64,000 nt of DNA from Aplidium turbinatum (GCA_918807975.1 OU964931.1:13340251-13404250), one strand, 5' to 3'; positions 1 through 11,916 are shown, counted from the stretch's first letter. Program-made: numbers and translations. Notes: generated by a model from the letters alone, not told the origin.

Positions 1-1738
1 ATACGGGAATTACGTGATTCAACATATCTTGGAACATGGTCGTCCAGAACACAAGCACCAGATGGTCAACGAATTGCGTGGCAAGATCTTGGCGTTGAGT
101 CAGCACAAGTTTGCCAGGTAAGTCTTTAACTTCGTCGTGTGTCACACAGCCATAGCCCATAGCATCACACAAGCTCTTGCTCTATCGTTGAACTCCGCTG
201 AATCCGGTAGGTTAAAGTTGCGTATTGTACTTATCAAGATTTTTTTACCTTGATCCAACGTATGCAGATGTTGAATTACCTTAAAAAGAAACTGTTTTGC
301 TGGCTAGGTGGGAGATCAAGTGCCACCTCAGCAGTGCCTGCGATTATATTTTATTTGAATCTCACCCAAAAGGTAGAATGTTAGAATCCCTTCTGATTGC
401 TTCAACATTGGGGCGCCATGTTGTGTTCTGTAGAAAGAGCTCCTGTTTCCGGCTTTTGTTCCTTTTTCAACCATGCGCCTACGATTCTGCCAATCCTGGT
501 CAAAGTGCAACTGTGTAAACCTGCGTTTTATATGGGTTTGCATAGCTTGCGCTTATGCTTGGTTATGGCAATATCTACACGTGTACGGTAACATGACTTC
601 ATTGATTGAGAGGTAGTTGTTTCAGAAATGTTGGGTTTTAGTTTCTTAAGAGTTGACACGAGAAAGTAAGATGTTTTCGTCATACAAATTTTTGATCTCG
701 CCAAAGCTGCTTTTAATGAGCTTGGACTTTCGAATTCCCATTCGCTTTAATGTAAATTCTTGAAAACTGTGCGCTACTTTGTCTATTGAAAGCAAAGTCT
801 CTTTGCTGTACACACGTCGCCTCGTATGTTCTAAGGTTAACTTCTACTTATGACTCACTACCGCTCAATTGCGTTTGGAAAATGCTCCCGTTTTAGAATG
901 CAACTATCACCTACCGGTATCTGCAAAAAAATGAGCAAGTGTTGTAAAAGTTGTGTCTATTTACAGTAAAAGTTACTAATTGTGTCGTGTATTCTAAAGG
1001 CCAACTTATTTTCTGCAATCTTGTTAAACCATACTCACAATGCACCATGTTTTCAGCAATGTCATTGAAAAGTGTGTGAGCCATTCGTCGCCTCAGAACA
1101 GGGCGTGGCTCATCGACGAAGTGTGTCAGGAGCCGGATGCTCTCTTCATCATGATGAAGGATCAGTTTGCGAACTACGTCGTCCAGAAGATGTTGGATGT
1201 TGCCGAACCGCAGCAGAAAAAGGTTTACAATTTATTTTAGCTTTATTCTTCCAAGATTATTGCGTTTTGAGTTGAGTTTGTAGTTTGAGTTTTTATTTAA
1301 ATATTTTATTTGAGTTTGGAGTTTGTACGAAAAGCACCGGTTTTACAGCCCGATATTTTAGCACACCGATGGACTCGTGGCCAGTGGGGTTTGAACTTCA
1401 CTAAAATATGCTGAAGCTTGTGTCTCACTAAAGACTCGGTTTAACCTTGAACGTTTAGTTTCTTTTTTTTTTTTTTTTTTTTTTTCTTTTTAAGGCACAA
1501 ACGAGTTGCTATTTTACCGAAACAATTGTTGTTTCAGCTGTTGATTCACAAGATCCGACCGCACGTATTGACTCTGCGTAAGTTCACCTACGGTAAGCAC
1601 ATCATCACAAAGCTCGAGAAGTTCTTCTTGAAGAGTTCGGGGAACTCCCCGTCTCCCGGGGCATCAGCGAGTACCGGCGAATTGGCCGGTCCTCAAATGA
1701 CAGCGACCGCAAACTGGGTCCTGGACTCCGTTGAATAA
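1..1738 (+). CDS. PUM: Pumilio-family RNA-binding protein, C-terminal three coding exons (5' part outside window)
   Basis: Coding exons are 1-117, 1057-1222 and 1538-1738, all with GT..AG borders and compatible phases; the stop TAA is at 1736-1738. The product is the end of the Pumilio homology domain, which binds UGUANAUA motifs in mRNA 3'UTRs and represses them in the cytoplasm. The exons carry the last three Puf repeats with their base-reading residues: NYVIQ (exon 1), SNVIE (exon 1/2 junction) and NYVVQ (exon 2). In the family these are the repeats 6, 7 and 8 that read the UGU core. Repeat 8 is followed by [18 protein letters not shown] and a C-terminal helix, then a Ser/Pro/Gly-rich tail ending WVLDSVE. 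Vertebrate PUM1/2 are very similar here. The N-terminal low-complexity region and repeats 1-5 lie before the window. Family identity is very sure; PUM1 versus PUM2 orthology has no meaning in an invertebrate. Confidence 0.95.
118..1056 (+). other. Pumilio intron with one MITE copy
   Basis: This intron starts GTAAGT and ends TTTTCAG. Apart from one degenerate palindromic MITE copy at about 228-309, no further gene or element is recognised. The short open frames at 297-591 overlap in several frames and look fortuitous. Confidence 0.8.
228..309. mobile_element. Short palindromic MITE, copy 1 (degenerate)
   Basis: The copy has the family centre (TTGATCCAACGTATGCAGAT) and the right end TTTTGCTGGCTAGG. 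The left end is eroded. Confidence 0.6.
1459..1485. repeat. Poly(T) tract in Pumilio intron
   Basis: This is an almost pure T run of more than 25 nt just upstream of the acceptor of the last Pumilio exon. It may serve as an extended polypyrimidine stretch or be a retroposed A-tail on the minus strand; nothing else supports the latter. Confidence 0.7.
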
Positions 1739-1956
1739 ACAAACCTATTCTCTCTTAAGCGGCCCCACGTGATTCTGGCACCGTTTAACCCCATCTGAAA
1801 CAGCGATGGACATTCTAAGTTGTGGCGAGCAGCAACTGACGCTTGAGTCGCCTTCCCTCATTGGCCCACGGAAGGTCAAAGTTCACAATGCCGACCACAA
1901 TGTGAAAATCTCATTCGGTTTAGTTTTACTTTTTGCTTACTTCTCTCTTGATGCGC

Positions 1957-1964
1957 TGTAAATA
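1957..1964 (+). promoter_or_regulatory. Pumilio response element in PUM 3'UTR
   Basis: The octamer TGTAAATA is an exact match to the UGUANAUA consensus, 219 nt after the Pumilio stop codon. Identical octamers occur at 3146-3153 and 3928-3935. Confidence 0.5.
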
Positions 1965-2445
1965 TGTACATGCCTACTACTTACTTACATTTAACTTTTT
2001 TATTTTTGATGCTTAATCGGATTGGTGGCGAATATGACGACTGCATGGTCAGGCTCGTGGTGTACCGGTTACTTTTTGCTTCGCAGTTTCGGTGCGGATG
2101 CAGGTTTTGTTCAGCCCGTTTACTGCACAGCGTTTTTCTTAGCCATAATAGTAAGCAAGGCGAGATAAATAATTCTGATATTTCTTTTCACGTCTCGAAG
2201 GTGGAGCTCCAAATGAATCGCATTTATTTTTTCGCCAAGATAAAGTCACGTCACGATTAGCGTTTGTCTGACAAATTATGTTTTTAACGAAAGCAGACAG
2301 CTGACGTCGCAAGTCTTTAATTCATTATCATGTGCGTTCTTGGCGATGTAGACTTGTGAAGTTGATGTTTTTAATCACGAACGCTCTGTACAGGAAAGTC
2401 TATTTTTAATACTTGTTGTACGATTTTTTTAACGTGTACTTTCTA

Positions 2446-2498
2446 CAAAATTCGTCAATTTGACGTTGGATCAATGTAAAAATGACGGATTTTGCTGT
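2446..2498. mobile_element. Short palindromic MITE, copy 2 (centre deleted)
   Basis: Left arm CAAAATTCGTC is fused to the right half GACGTTGGATCAATGTAAAA and TGACGGATTTTGCTG. Most of the central palindrome is missing. Confidence 0.6.
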
Positions 2499-3145
2499 TG
2501 TAGGAAGAGAATTTCAGCTGAAAAGAAATCACTCTTACCGTTTCAATTTCATATCAGCAGCTGACCGCCTGGTTTTCGTTGCTGAAATATTCGCCGTGGC
2601 GCTGTCCCAGTCATTGCAAGTTTGGCTACCTGACGAAGAGACTTATGTATAGATAGAATTTATATCTCACGTTGGGCCTCCGTTGGAGTGGTGTACATAG
2701 ACCGTGTGTGTTTGCAGCAAGAATCGAGCCAGTTCATTACGTTCATCCAACATCAGCTTATAGAAAAAATGAAGCAGACTTTAAAGGAATTTGCAAGGGC
2801 TGTGGTTGTGCAAAGGGTAGTTCTACCACACCTAGCATCTTGTTAACTGGTGAGACGTGCGCTTGTCATTCATCGGTACTTTACATGTCAACTTTTTGCA
2901 TCTTTAAATATTCTATGAAGATGTTAACTTGGTAGATAGGTTTTTAATCCTTTCATCTCCAATACTCGTAAATAATGTTTAAATGTACAGCTAATAATGT
3001 AAATTAATGTTAAAACTAGTCAGGTGTACAAATATCCCACCAATAATTCTGATAAGAAGTCTACGGGTCTTGTTGCTTCAGTATTTATCATGGTCGTCTG
3101 TGTCAAGCAAGAATGCCGTCTAGTCACCCCAAAAGTTTGGATAAA

Positions 3146-3153
3146 TGTAAATA
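3146..3153 (+). promoter_or_regulatory. Second Pumilio response element
   Basis: This TGTAAATA matches the consensus exactly. It is functional only if the Pumilio 3'UTR extends this far. Confidence 0.35.
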
Positions 3154-3668
3154 AGCGAGTTCGTCTCTGAGGACTACATGGTATTGTCTTTGTATCCCGA
3201 ATGAGGCAATTTAAATGATTTCATTAAATGTGCGTGGTAAAACTCCGGAAATAATGTGGACACAATTTTGAATCAACCTTCTATAGCTAATCTTCATACA
3301 TTTGTATAAACCTGTAATCGGCCATTGTATATCCAGAGGCGATGTATATCTTGTCCGTCATTGTTGTACAGTTTTGGAAAGCCTTTAGGTAACTGCCACA
3401 CGTTTGTATATGTGTAGAATGAGGCGATGGTGGAGGCTATGACGCACGAATGTCCTGTGTAGCGTTTGTTCCTTCCCAGGTAGTAAAACAAAACTGTTTC
3501 TTTTACATCGCTTTAACGTCACCGCGACGCTGAAGGGATAGAAAAGCGGCGTTGTTTTTTTCTGGTTGAAAGACTTGTCCCCACAAATGGATTTCGTTTT
3601 AACGATTTCATAATCACAAAAGTAAAACTAATTTGCTCTGGTAAGAGGGAAGGTAAGATGTAAACTAA

Positions 3669-3757
3669 CCCCAGATGGCAAAGTTGGCCATTTTTACATT
3701 GATTCAACGTCTGCGGATGTTAAATCCATATAACAATGACTGATTTTGCTGTGTGGC
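3669..3757. mobile_element. Short palindromic MITE, copy 3
   Basis: It runs from CCCCAGATGGCAAAG, through the centre TTGATTCAACGTCTGCGGAT, to TGATTTTGCTGTGTGG. Its two arms differ from each other by transitions. Confidence 0.7.
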
Positions 3758-3927
3758 ATCACCGTCTTACATCTAATGTTGGGGCGTCCCAAGCTGAGAA
3801 TGTAAAAGATTGAAAAATCATGTGAATGGCAATGCCTTGTGTACAAAGTGTAAGAAAGGAAATGCTATTTTTGTCTTAAATCTTTTCTACTTTTTAAGTT
3901 TGTTGCAACAACAAAGTTTTTTAACAT

Positions 3928-3935
3928 TGTAAATA
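3928..3935 (+). promoter_or_regulatory. Third Pumilio response element
   Basis: This TGTAAATA matches the consensus exactly. It is functional only if the Pumilio 3'UTR extends this far. Confidence 0.3.
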
Positions 3936-4644
3936 TCGTGTAAGCAAAATTGTGTGCGGTTCTCATCTGAAAAGCGCGAGCATAATGCCAACCATATGAA
4001 ACCACTAACAAATTTTCTCAGTATATGTGATAATAACGTCGAAAAGCGTCGCACCGATATCAGAAGTTGGTTACTGGATGGTTTATCTTAGTGTTGATAC
4101 GTGTTAATTTTTATCTCAATCATTTGCAATATGTGATTTAGTATCATTACTCGGATTAGCAGAATTCAGACTAGAAACTTTAAATTTTACTGTCATTAGA
4201 CGCTTTTGGGCAACGAATCACAGTAAATTCTGCAAAGTTTTTTCGTTTGGTATCCTCATGTACAAACTGTATATTTTTCTTGTTCATAAAATTGGGCTTT
4301 TGTAAATTTCTTTTATCTTCTCTCCTTCTTCCTGTACAGTCCTAGAGTTAAGTTGTTTTTTTTCACATTCCTTTCTTCTCTTATTTGATACCCGTTAGTG
4401 GCAGTTACTCTACGTCGGTGAGAAAATGGATGATAACTTGTCAGTGACGCGAAAATGTCGACTCGTCAAGCGAAAACCACGCGCTTTTATTTCACTTTTT
4501 GAAAAGTGTACCGTGTGTTTTTCACCTGATCCTGTTTTAATCTTGTTGATTTGTATGTTCGAAATTTTTCATCACCAAAGAATAGATTAGCGATTTTGAA
4601 GACGCATGACAGGGAACCCCTGTTCAACCTTCACTACCGCTTTT

Positions 4645-4727
4645 CCCAACTCATAAAGTTGCCCTTTTTATCATGATTTCAACTTCTGCTTACTTGGCTA
4701 CGTTGAAAATGGCCAACTTTGCTGGGT
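4645..4727. mobile_element. Short palindromic MITE, copy 4
   Basis: The degenerate centre CAACTTCTGCTTACTTGG lies between the arm AAAGTTGCCC and the complementary arm GGCCAACTTTGCTGGG. Confidence 0.55.
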
Positions 4728-4977
4728 GTGTATCGGGTAGATGGGATGTGGTTGCTTCACGGCCTCCCCCCCACTATTTTTCTACATTTTTTTGGCGAGT
4801 TGTTTTCATGACAGAGCGTCTTGTAAGTTCAGGTCAATTTGAATTGTTGACAAGTTATTATGATTTTTAACATATTTTATTCTACTGCCTTGAACTGATT
4901 GCATAGTACGCAAGACGTAATAATTATTTGTTTTTGTGAGTTGGACACGTCGCATTAAACGGCAGAGTTGTAATAAA

Positions 4978-5674
4978 ATAAAAATTTATGGTTAACGTAA
5001 TCAAAAATGTGAATGGTATTGATCTCGTGAACTATTAAAAAAAATGAAAGGCATAAAGAAGCAAGAGCATATCCTGGGTTTGTGCTGCGGTCGCCGATCC
5101 ATAAAATAATCGAGCTTGCTTAATCATTCATTTGTCTTAATCTTTTTGAACCTGATGAGTAGGTTGGCTAATGGCTACTGGTAAACTTTGGGGCATGAAA
5201 GTTGGTTTGGTGGGCCAAATGAACATTACGACTCTGCTGTGTGAATGTAAAAACAAAGGGATTTGATATTCGTCCCGGAGGGAAAGCAATATTGTGAATA
5301 TCGCACAGATATTTTTTTCTTTAGCTCAGTAGTGTGTTATAGCCGCTACAGCCTCTTGTAGAATTTTACAACGAAAACTTTATTAAGTTTTACTTGTGCC
5401 CAAGAGGGATGAAGTGTACTCGAATGTCGGTTCGCATTGGAGTAAAAACTATATTATTTTTGGCTCGTCCGTTTTAATAAATTGCTTATAACCACTTATT
5501 AGTTTGTGAACTTGTAGCAACAGGTTAGACTCTAACCGTTAGAGTGTCTGTTCAAATGCGAGTGGCTGATACTCGTAACTTTTGCAAGTGACAGTCATCG
5601 TCACATAATTTTCCAGTTTACATCATTCCAAGCTCGCCCGATGCAGTATAGCGTAACGTGGATGTAGCACAGTA
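4978..5674. other. Intergenic, nothing recognised
   Basis: A+T-rich sequence with no gene, repeat or motif that can be supported. It ends at the left TIR of the large transposon. Confidence 0.6.
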
Positions 5675-5835
5675 GTCCTGTAGAATTTTCGGTCAACCTA
5701 GAAAAAATTCTTATAAAGACGAATTATATATCGTTGGAAAGATAATTTTATCAGCTTTTCAATGATGGGTTTTGTCATTTTTTTTACCTTGGGGAAAAAA
5801 AGTTAGGGTCAAAAACGTGCCGGGGGGGTAAAACA
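5675..5835 (+). repeat. Left TIR of the 5-kb transposon
   Basis: The arm is complementary to 10563-10732 with few mismatches and includes TTCAATGATGGGTTTTGTCA and a run of C/G at its inner edge. Confidence 0.95.
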
Positions 5836-6371
5836 CTAATTTGCTCAATATTATAATACAATTATATACTAAAATATGTTACCTTTGTAACAGAATACAA
5901 CACCATAAATTGGAATATTACTATCAACAAAGCAAACTAACAATCGAAAAGCAAAAATATAAAACATAACCTAATTAGGAGGTATTTATCACACGTCTAA
6001 GGGAGTAAAAGTTGACCGAGACGGAGATAACAGGATAGATTTCACCGAAATAAAAGGTTTTTCATTTATAAGCAAGGATATGTAAGCAACACATAAAAGC
6101 TATCTAGGACGTAGTGAAGAAGGTTTTAGTTAAAATGCTATTTCATAGGGTGTTTTGTTACAAAAACACTGTGTTCCCCAAGTCCTGGAGTGCCAAAAAG
6201 CCCGGTCTTGCTAGGGTTAAACCAGCTGTGAAGATGTAAAAACGACATTTACAGTTTTAAGTTCTAATAAAATGTAAACACATTTCAATCAAAGTGATGC
6301 AAACGCATCCATAAAATTTATCTCTTCTCCCAATTCGTCATCAAACACGACTGTAATATTTGTGCATGTCT

Positions 6372-9300
6372 GATGATAGGCTATACTCTGAGGCCGTGGT
6401 GGTATGCAGCTCGTGGTGATTGTGGAAGGAGAGCCGGATTAATGTGAGAACGATTAGACATGACCATTTCCTCGTTCCTCTGTTTAGTGATTTGTGGTAA
6501 AGTATATGTAGACAAGTTTAAAAGTTCGAAGAACCATATCCAAGCCCTGCCAACTTGGTATGGAGACATGTCGTCTTCGTAGAAAACATCGGCAACATTT
6601 CGCAAACTTGCTTGATTTCAACTTCTCAAATAGACATCTTGCCGAATTTATGAACTGCTGAAGTTGTATAACAGCCACTCCAAAACAAGAACATCTACCT
6701 TGGCAATAACATCTCTAACTCTGTAGCACTGTCTTTGCTGGTAGTTTTTCCCTCTTGTAATGTTTGGCAAGAAGATATTAGAATAGTCACGGATGCACGA
6801 GATAAGAAAAGGACATCAGTATCGTCGGAGTAGCCTACATAGTTACAGGTGTCCTACCTACCGAATCAAAGCAACTTGAACGATTGTTGTATCTGCAACA
6901 CTGGGGCACAAATGAACTTTAAAACCATTCAACTCCAGTTGTTTCGTTAAAGCCACCACAAATCTTTGTTTGTATATAGTTTGAAAAAAAGATGTTCCTT
7001 TCAGTTTGGCAAGAATTTTGATCATTCAATTCAACAGTTTGAGACGTCGTACCAGAGCGTTTTTGATGGGTGGAATCTCTGGTTGACACCGTGTCGTTCT
7101 TTGCTTGATGATGTGCCTATTAAGCCCGCTTTCCGACAAAAGCAGCGTCTGTCACATGATCCCTTGCAGCTACATCGAAAGATTTTCAACACATCTTCTG
7201 GTGCAGTAGCTACATCCGTCATGACTGGAGAAAACATGTCATCTTTCTTCTGCCAACCCCATGACAATGGTTTCAAATCTGAGTTGCTTAAAGTTCTCTA
7301 AACTTTCAGCTGGTGATATACTCTGAGGCTGTGATAGTATGCGGCTCGTGGTGATGGTGGAAAAAGAGCCGGATCAACAGGTGAACGATTAGACATGACC
7401 ATTTCCTTGTACTTCTGTGGTCGTTTCCCATGTGAGTCCACCCCGATAGCTTAATTGGTTAGCCCGTGACTTCGTGAACGAAGAAGCTTCATCAAGCTGC
7501 GCTGGTTCGACTCTCGGTGTGTGCGCTTGAGCAACGCATTCTAAGGACTGCTTTCCATTCAGCAGGACCTAATGGATGGAATAATTTCCCGGCAATAACA
7601 CTTTAACAATCGGAAACTTCACTCTGTCAATCTCGGTAACTGGCCCTGCATCAAAAGCCTCTACAAGTATGCGAAACTATCAGGAATAACCTGTCAAGGC
7701 TTTGTCAGTCCGAGGATAAAGATTCAAAACCAACCCTGTAACCATCAAAAACAATAACGTTGGCGCGCAAGTGCTGAAAAAAGCTGATGTACTTTTTGAA
7801 GAACTCATGGAACTTCTCATTCTTCTCTCAGTCACAACACCACAACAAGGCACCACCATCAATAATTTTAATGGAGTCAGGTTCTTTTGTCATTTCAACT
7901 TTGTGCAAGATGTATGACTTCAGTTTTGATTTTTGCGCACTTCGTAAAATTCCATCTTTGAACAGTGACATTGGGTACGGTGATAACTCGTAAAAGAAGT
8001 ATCGGTAGTCTGCAATGTCGTTTTCTGGCTTTCTCTCTATGACAAAAACCAATCTCAAAAAGTGTGTTAATGGATCAATGGTGATAGTATCATGATCAAT
8101 TTTTAGACTGGCATAAAGGCTCTGTCTGTATAGCATTTATTTGCTTATCTTCTTGAAGGAACAATATTAGTAAAGGTTTTATCATCAAGTTCAATTTGGA
8201 TAAACGCCCCTATCTCCTCAAATCGGTCACTGGTCACACTGTTGTTGTTATTAATCAACCCTGAGTCTAGAGCCATAAGCTGAACTCAAACGGATTATGT
8301 GAACGAAACCATAGGTTTGTACTTTTTTTTAATTATTATTATCACGTTTGGTTCTTCCAGCAAATGCCTCTTTGTGTTTATCATCAGAATTTGACAATGA
8401 TGAGACTGTACTGAGTGCATCTGTCACTTCTGCACACCTGTGCATGGTTTTATTCCACACCCTTAATACATTATGCATGGTTTTATTCCACACCCTTAAT
8501 ACGTTATCGGTGGTGTCCCTGCCGATGACTCCGCCTTTTCCTTTTAAAGAATTCATGAGAATCAGTTCAGAATTATGCCCATACAATTGTTTGTTAGAAC
8601 GCCTGACGGTGTGATTTCCGTACATAAATTGCTGGTAGACATCTGGGGGACTTGTTTCCAACTCTGCAACTGTTTAAAGATACAGGCGACATGTTTTTGC
8701 ACAATTATTGTGACCTGTGGCAGCAAATAGTTTCAGCATGCTTTTTGACGCAGAAATGTGTAGTAACCAGTTGCTTGAATAAACTCTTCTCTCTGCTTGA
8801 ATAAACTCCTGCACAGCTGAAACGTAATTGACATAGCTCAACCACAGAGCTGATGTACGTGATTCTCGTGTGAACTGCTCCTTGTTATCGGTGAAAAATG
8901 CCATCATCTTATGCTCAATGTTATCATTATTATGATCAGAAGGACTGTCTGAGTCATACAATTTCTCCAAGGCACTCTGCTCTCCGGGCGTCAACTCACT
9001 CCAAAATTCTTCCAACATAAGGGACAGAATAGCTGTTGCGCATAACAGATGACCTCGAACAGCGCGGAAAACTGCCTTCCCACTAAACATGTGCCCTACC
9101 TACAGTTACAGGAGCGTATGCTGTCTCAAGAGCTCTTCTCAAGCCACTTCCTTCCATAAAAGAACCAATTGATCCCAGAAAACTCATAAGCTGGTGAAAG
9201 CCGCCCAATCGAACAAATACGCTCATGTTCTTTGGTGATTCTATGTCGTATGCATTTATATGAAGCTGTTGGTCGAAGGTTACACATGCCATTCGGACAT

Positions 9301-10173
9301 TCAGTTTTTGGCACTGCTCAACCACAAACGATAGAAACGAGTGTTAAGCTGTTAAATCTGTGGCGTGTAACCGGTAACATGGTTACAACAGTCGATCACC
9401 GGTAACATGGTTACAACAGACTTTGGCTTAGATTGCGATGTTGTTTTCGCACTCATGTATCCAGACCAACTGGGGCGTGACTTCTTGAAGATGTAAGATG
9501 CGCTCCAGAGAAGATCAATAAAGCGATTGTGAAGGTCCTCCTGAAAGTAATTATGAAAAACAACTCGGTTTGTGTGGCATTCTGTAATCAAATCATGATT
9601 CCAATCCTATACTGACAACGGTGTACATCATCTTCCTTTTTTTTTTTACATAGCCTACAGTGTTAAACAATGTCATTTTTTCTGTGGATGTTCCAGGTGT
9701 TGAATACCGAGCAGGATTTTCAAACCTTGTTCTGCATAGTACATGCTGGTATCTGGCTTCAGCAAACACCTGGTCGTGTGCACTAAGCAGTCGTTTCTGA
9801 ACAGTTTTAGCAAGTTCATCGTCTCAACTTTGGCATAAAGCAAGTGTTACGTAATATATTCCTGACGATTTTGTCCGCACCTCTTCAAGTTTATTTCGAT
9901 CAGGGTGCCGTTCATCAAACATACAACTACTGTATATTCACAGTAAAAACACTGCTTTTTAAAGTCGAACGATTGTTGATCTGACCTTGTCGATACTGTC
10001 TTGCTACTGGATTGTTCATTGCTTGAGGCTGAACGTTTCTTGGATCTCGCATGGTTTCTCAAGAAATTACGGCATGATGTATGGATGTATGTAATATGAC
10101 CATTTTCTCTATTTTTCTCCATTGCAACCAGAGTTTCACAATCCATTTTCAAAGCATGACCAATAGTGTCCAA
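6372..10173 (-). pseudogene. Decayed transposon protein with XPG-like nuclease and cysteine-rich segments
   Basis: Reading 5'->3' on the minus strand, blocks are: 10173-9847 (HTSCRNFLR, Ser-rich linker, CFYCEY); 9591-9352; 9325-9083 (YDIESPKNMSVFVRLGGF); 9090-8674 (SGKAVFRAVRGHLL, LMLEEFWSEL); 8661-8329 (DVYQQFMYGNHTVRRSNKQ); 8136-7735 (FYELSPYPMSLF, IIDGGALLWCCD, then VIVFDGY). After a SINE come SPRAAYYH and the cysteine motif CSCKGSCDRRCFCRK (about 7425-7030), a piece resembling the XPG core (KQRFVVALTKQLELNGF, then GDDTD-like, 7000-6700) and a second copy of SPRAAYHHGLRVYHQ (6480-6372). The family order would place the XPG core before the PRAA/cysteine segment. Two small tandem duplications occur at about 8446-8513 (repeating NVLRVWNKTMH) and 9370-9419. 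Stops and frame changes separate the blocks. Confidence 0.75.
7436..7735 (+). mobile_element. tRNA-derived SINE, family 1, copy 1 (inside the 5-kb transposon)
   Basis: The ~300-bp unit starts GTCCACCCCGATAGCTTAAT (A-box-like TAGCTTAATTGG) and has a B-box-like GGTTCGACTCTC about 45 bp later. The body contains GTGCGCTTGAGCAACGCATT, AATTTCCCGGCAATAACACT and GAGGATAAAGATTCAAAACC. The same unit recurs at 56167-56465 (+) and 50216-50450 (-). It interrupts the transposon coding sequence, so it is younger than the transposon's death or contributed to it. Confidence 0.9.
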
Positions 10174-10562
10174 AGAGTGTATGGTAGGCTACTATCTCTC
10201 GCAGAAATAAGCTCCAACATGACACAGTGAATCACCAGTCCGATAGACACTTAGCCTAACACAAATTGCTGTTTCTTCTTGACTTGAATCTATCTGCAAT
10301 GTATCACTCTAACCGTAGTAAGTAAACTATAACATTATAAAGTTATAATGAACAACGACAGCTTTACTGGTGCCCCCCCCCCTCCCGTCATGCTCACTCT
10401 TACCCCCTGAAACAGATAAATATTTCTATTTTCATTTATACCTTTTGCATCTATATCCTGCTTTTCTGTTGATAATTCATAAGTTTCTAACCTTTTGTTC
10501 AACCATTACAGGAAAGATAAGAAAATAAATATTCTTATGTTAATTTTTTTTCCTAATTTCAA

Positions 10563-10732
10563 TTTTTACCCCTCCGGCACGTTTTTGGTCGTAACTTTTT
10601 TTCCCCAAGGTAAAAAAAATGACAAAACCCATCATTGAAAAGCTGATAAAATTATCTTTCCAACGATATATCATACGTCTTTATAAGAATTTTTTCTAGG
10701 TTGACCCATTTTTAGACCAAATTCTACAGGAC
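10563..10732 (-). repeat. Right TIR of the 5-kb transposon
   Basis: Reverse complement of the left arm. The outermost bases on the plus strand are CTACAGGAC followed by TA. Confidence 0.95.
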
Positions 10733-11054
10733 TACAGTTAAGGTCTTTCTGGGGGCTGCGAACGCGACGCGGATAAACAATAGACATTAAACAAGCTGCT
10801 GGCCCTTTGAGTATTCAATCTACAAGCCGTAGGCACCAAATAGAACCTCGCCTGATGTGAAAAGTTAACTTTGCCGGGCCGGGAATGTAAACCTCAGCGA
10901 GAGATCGGTTGAGCATGAACCGAGTGCCGTTTCCTTATAATTTATTTGACAATGTTAAAACTCAATTTCACACAGTGCAACATTTCTCAGTAAAAAGGAT
11001 TGAACCAATCTTCCAGCGACTATGAAGTCCTGGCACCAACGCGAAACGTCACAG

Positions 11055-11142
11055 CCCAGATAGCAAATCAACTGTTGTTTACATTGATTCAGCGTTTACA
11101 ACCTTGAATCAATGCAAACAGACTATTGATTTGCTGTCTGGG
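11055..11142. mobile_element. Short palindromic MITE, copy 5 (near complete)
   Basis: The ends are CCCAGATAGCAAATCAA and TTGATTTGCTGTCTGGG. The two arms match each other (AAATCAA/TTGATTT) while differing from other copies. Confidence 0.85.
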
Positions 11143-11910
11143 AGGGTTCGTACAAAGTCAACAAAGTTTCAACAAACTTACCAAATGGCTGATGCAAATA
11201 AAAATTGAAGCTAGCGCGTGAAAATTATGGGATCTGTTGACGTACCGAATTTTTACAACAGACGGCGACTCGCGTACTTCCAAATGCATTAAAAATGTAT
11301 CAAACACACTTCACAGCAAGTTCCAAAACACATGTACCATCAACAATGACTGGTTTTGTTCTCTAAAGAAACATGAAGATATGGAGTTCGAGAATAGACG
11401 AAAATTCAATACAAAACTAAAGAAAAGGATGAAGAGAACACAGGAATTCGAAGAGATCAGGGGTTGTTCAAATACCATCAACACTCCTGAGGGAGGGAGG
11501 TTCAGAACTGTCATATTGTGTTATTCACCTGGCATCATATAATATCTGAACGACCCCTGCCACGTCATTTGAAGAGTACCGCTCGGTCATAAAATTAGTT
11601 CTGTCTTGTGGCACCGTGCAATGACAAAGATAGACGTAAAAATCATAGAAAACATGTTCACTGGCATTACCATAAATACGGTCGAGCACACTGGCACATG
11701 CTTCAACAGTGGTTATAACTTAAATAACAGCATTTCACTAAATAAAATTAGATTGCACAGTTGTCGCGTTTTGAGCAACACTACAAGGTACCAGCCCCGT
11801 GTCAGCAGCGTCGAAGGAATGCTTGAAACCTGAAACAAAAATATCCAATGAGCAAAGCAGAAAAAAACACATACCGAGGGCACCATGCAAAAGACTACTG
11901 GTACGATTCT

Positions 11911-11916
11911 TTTAAT
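11911..11916 (-). terminator. Candidate poly(A) signal of the Bcl-2-like gene
   Basis: ATTAAA on the minus strand 261 nt beyond the TAG stop. No canonical AATAAA was found between the stop and this point. Confidence 0.3.

Larger units (their letters stand above)
1739..4977 (+). other. Probable Pumilio 3'UTR and downstream sequence
   Basis: No convincing open frame follows the Pumilio stop for almost 4 kb. The first AATAAA poly(A) hexamer noticed on this strand is at 4972-4977, with weaker ATTAAA-type signals earlier (about 3223 and 4954), so a 3'UTR of up to 3.2 kb is possible but unproven. Three MITE copies or fragments lie inside (2446-2498, 3669-3757, 4645-4727), as do three perfect UGUAAAUA octamers. 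Confidence 0.5.
5675..10732 (-). mobile_element. 5.06-kb TIR DNA transposon, Academ-like (tentative), rearranged copy
   Basis: Terminal inverted repeats of about 165 bp (5675-5835 and 10563-10732) are nearly identical. They start GTCCTGTAGAATTT at each end and run inward to a GTGCCGG..GGGGTAAAA block. Each end is flanked by TA, so a TA target duplication fits. Coding sequence runs on the minus strand and belongs to a protein family seen repeatedly in invertebrate genomes, with conserved stretches such as YELSPYPMSLF, VRLGGFHQLMSFLG and a C-terminal CxCKxxCxxxxCxCRK cysteine motif. The XPG-like nuclease segment and cysteine-rich tail recall Academ-type transposons. However, the TA duplication is not the textbook Academ target size, so the superfamily is left open. 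The copy has many stops, an inserted SINE and an altered domain order, and is certainly dead. Confidence 0.85.

Noticed and set aside
11237-11542. 101-codon Lys-rich frame
   Set aside because: An open frame on the opposite strand overlaps it, no family is recognised, and it lies beside a MITE. Kept only as a note.
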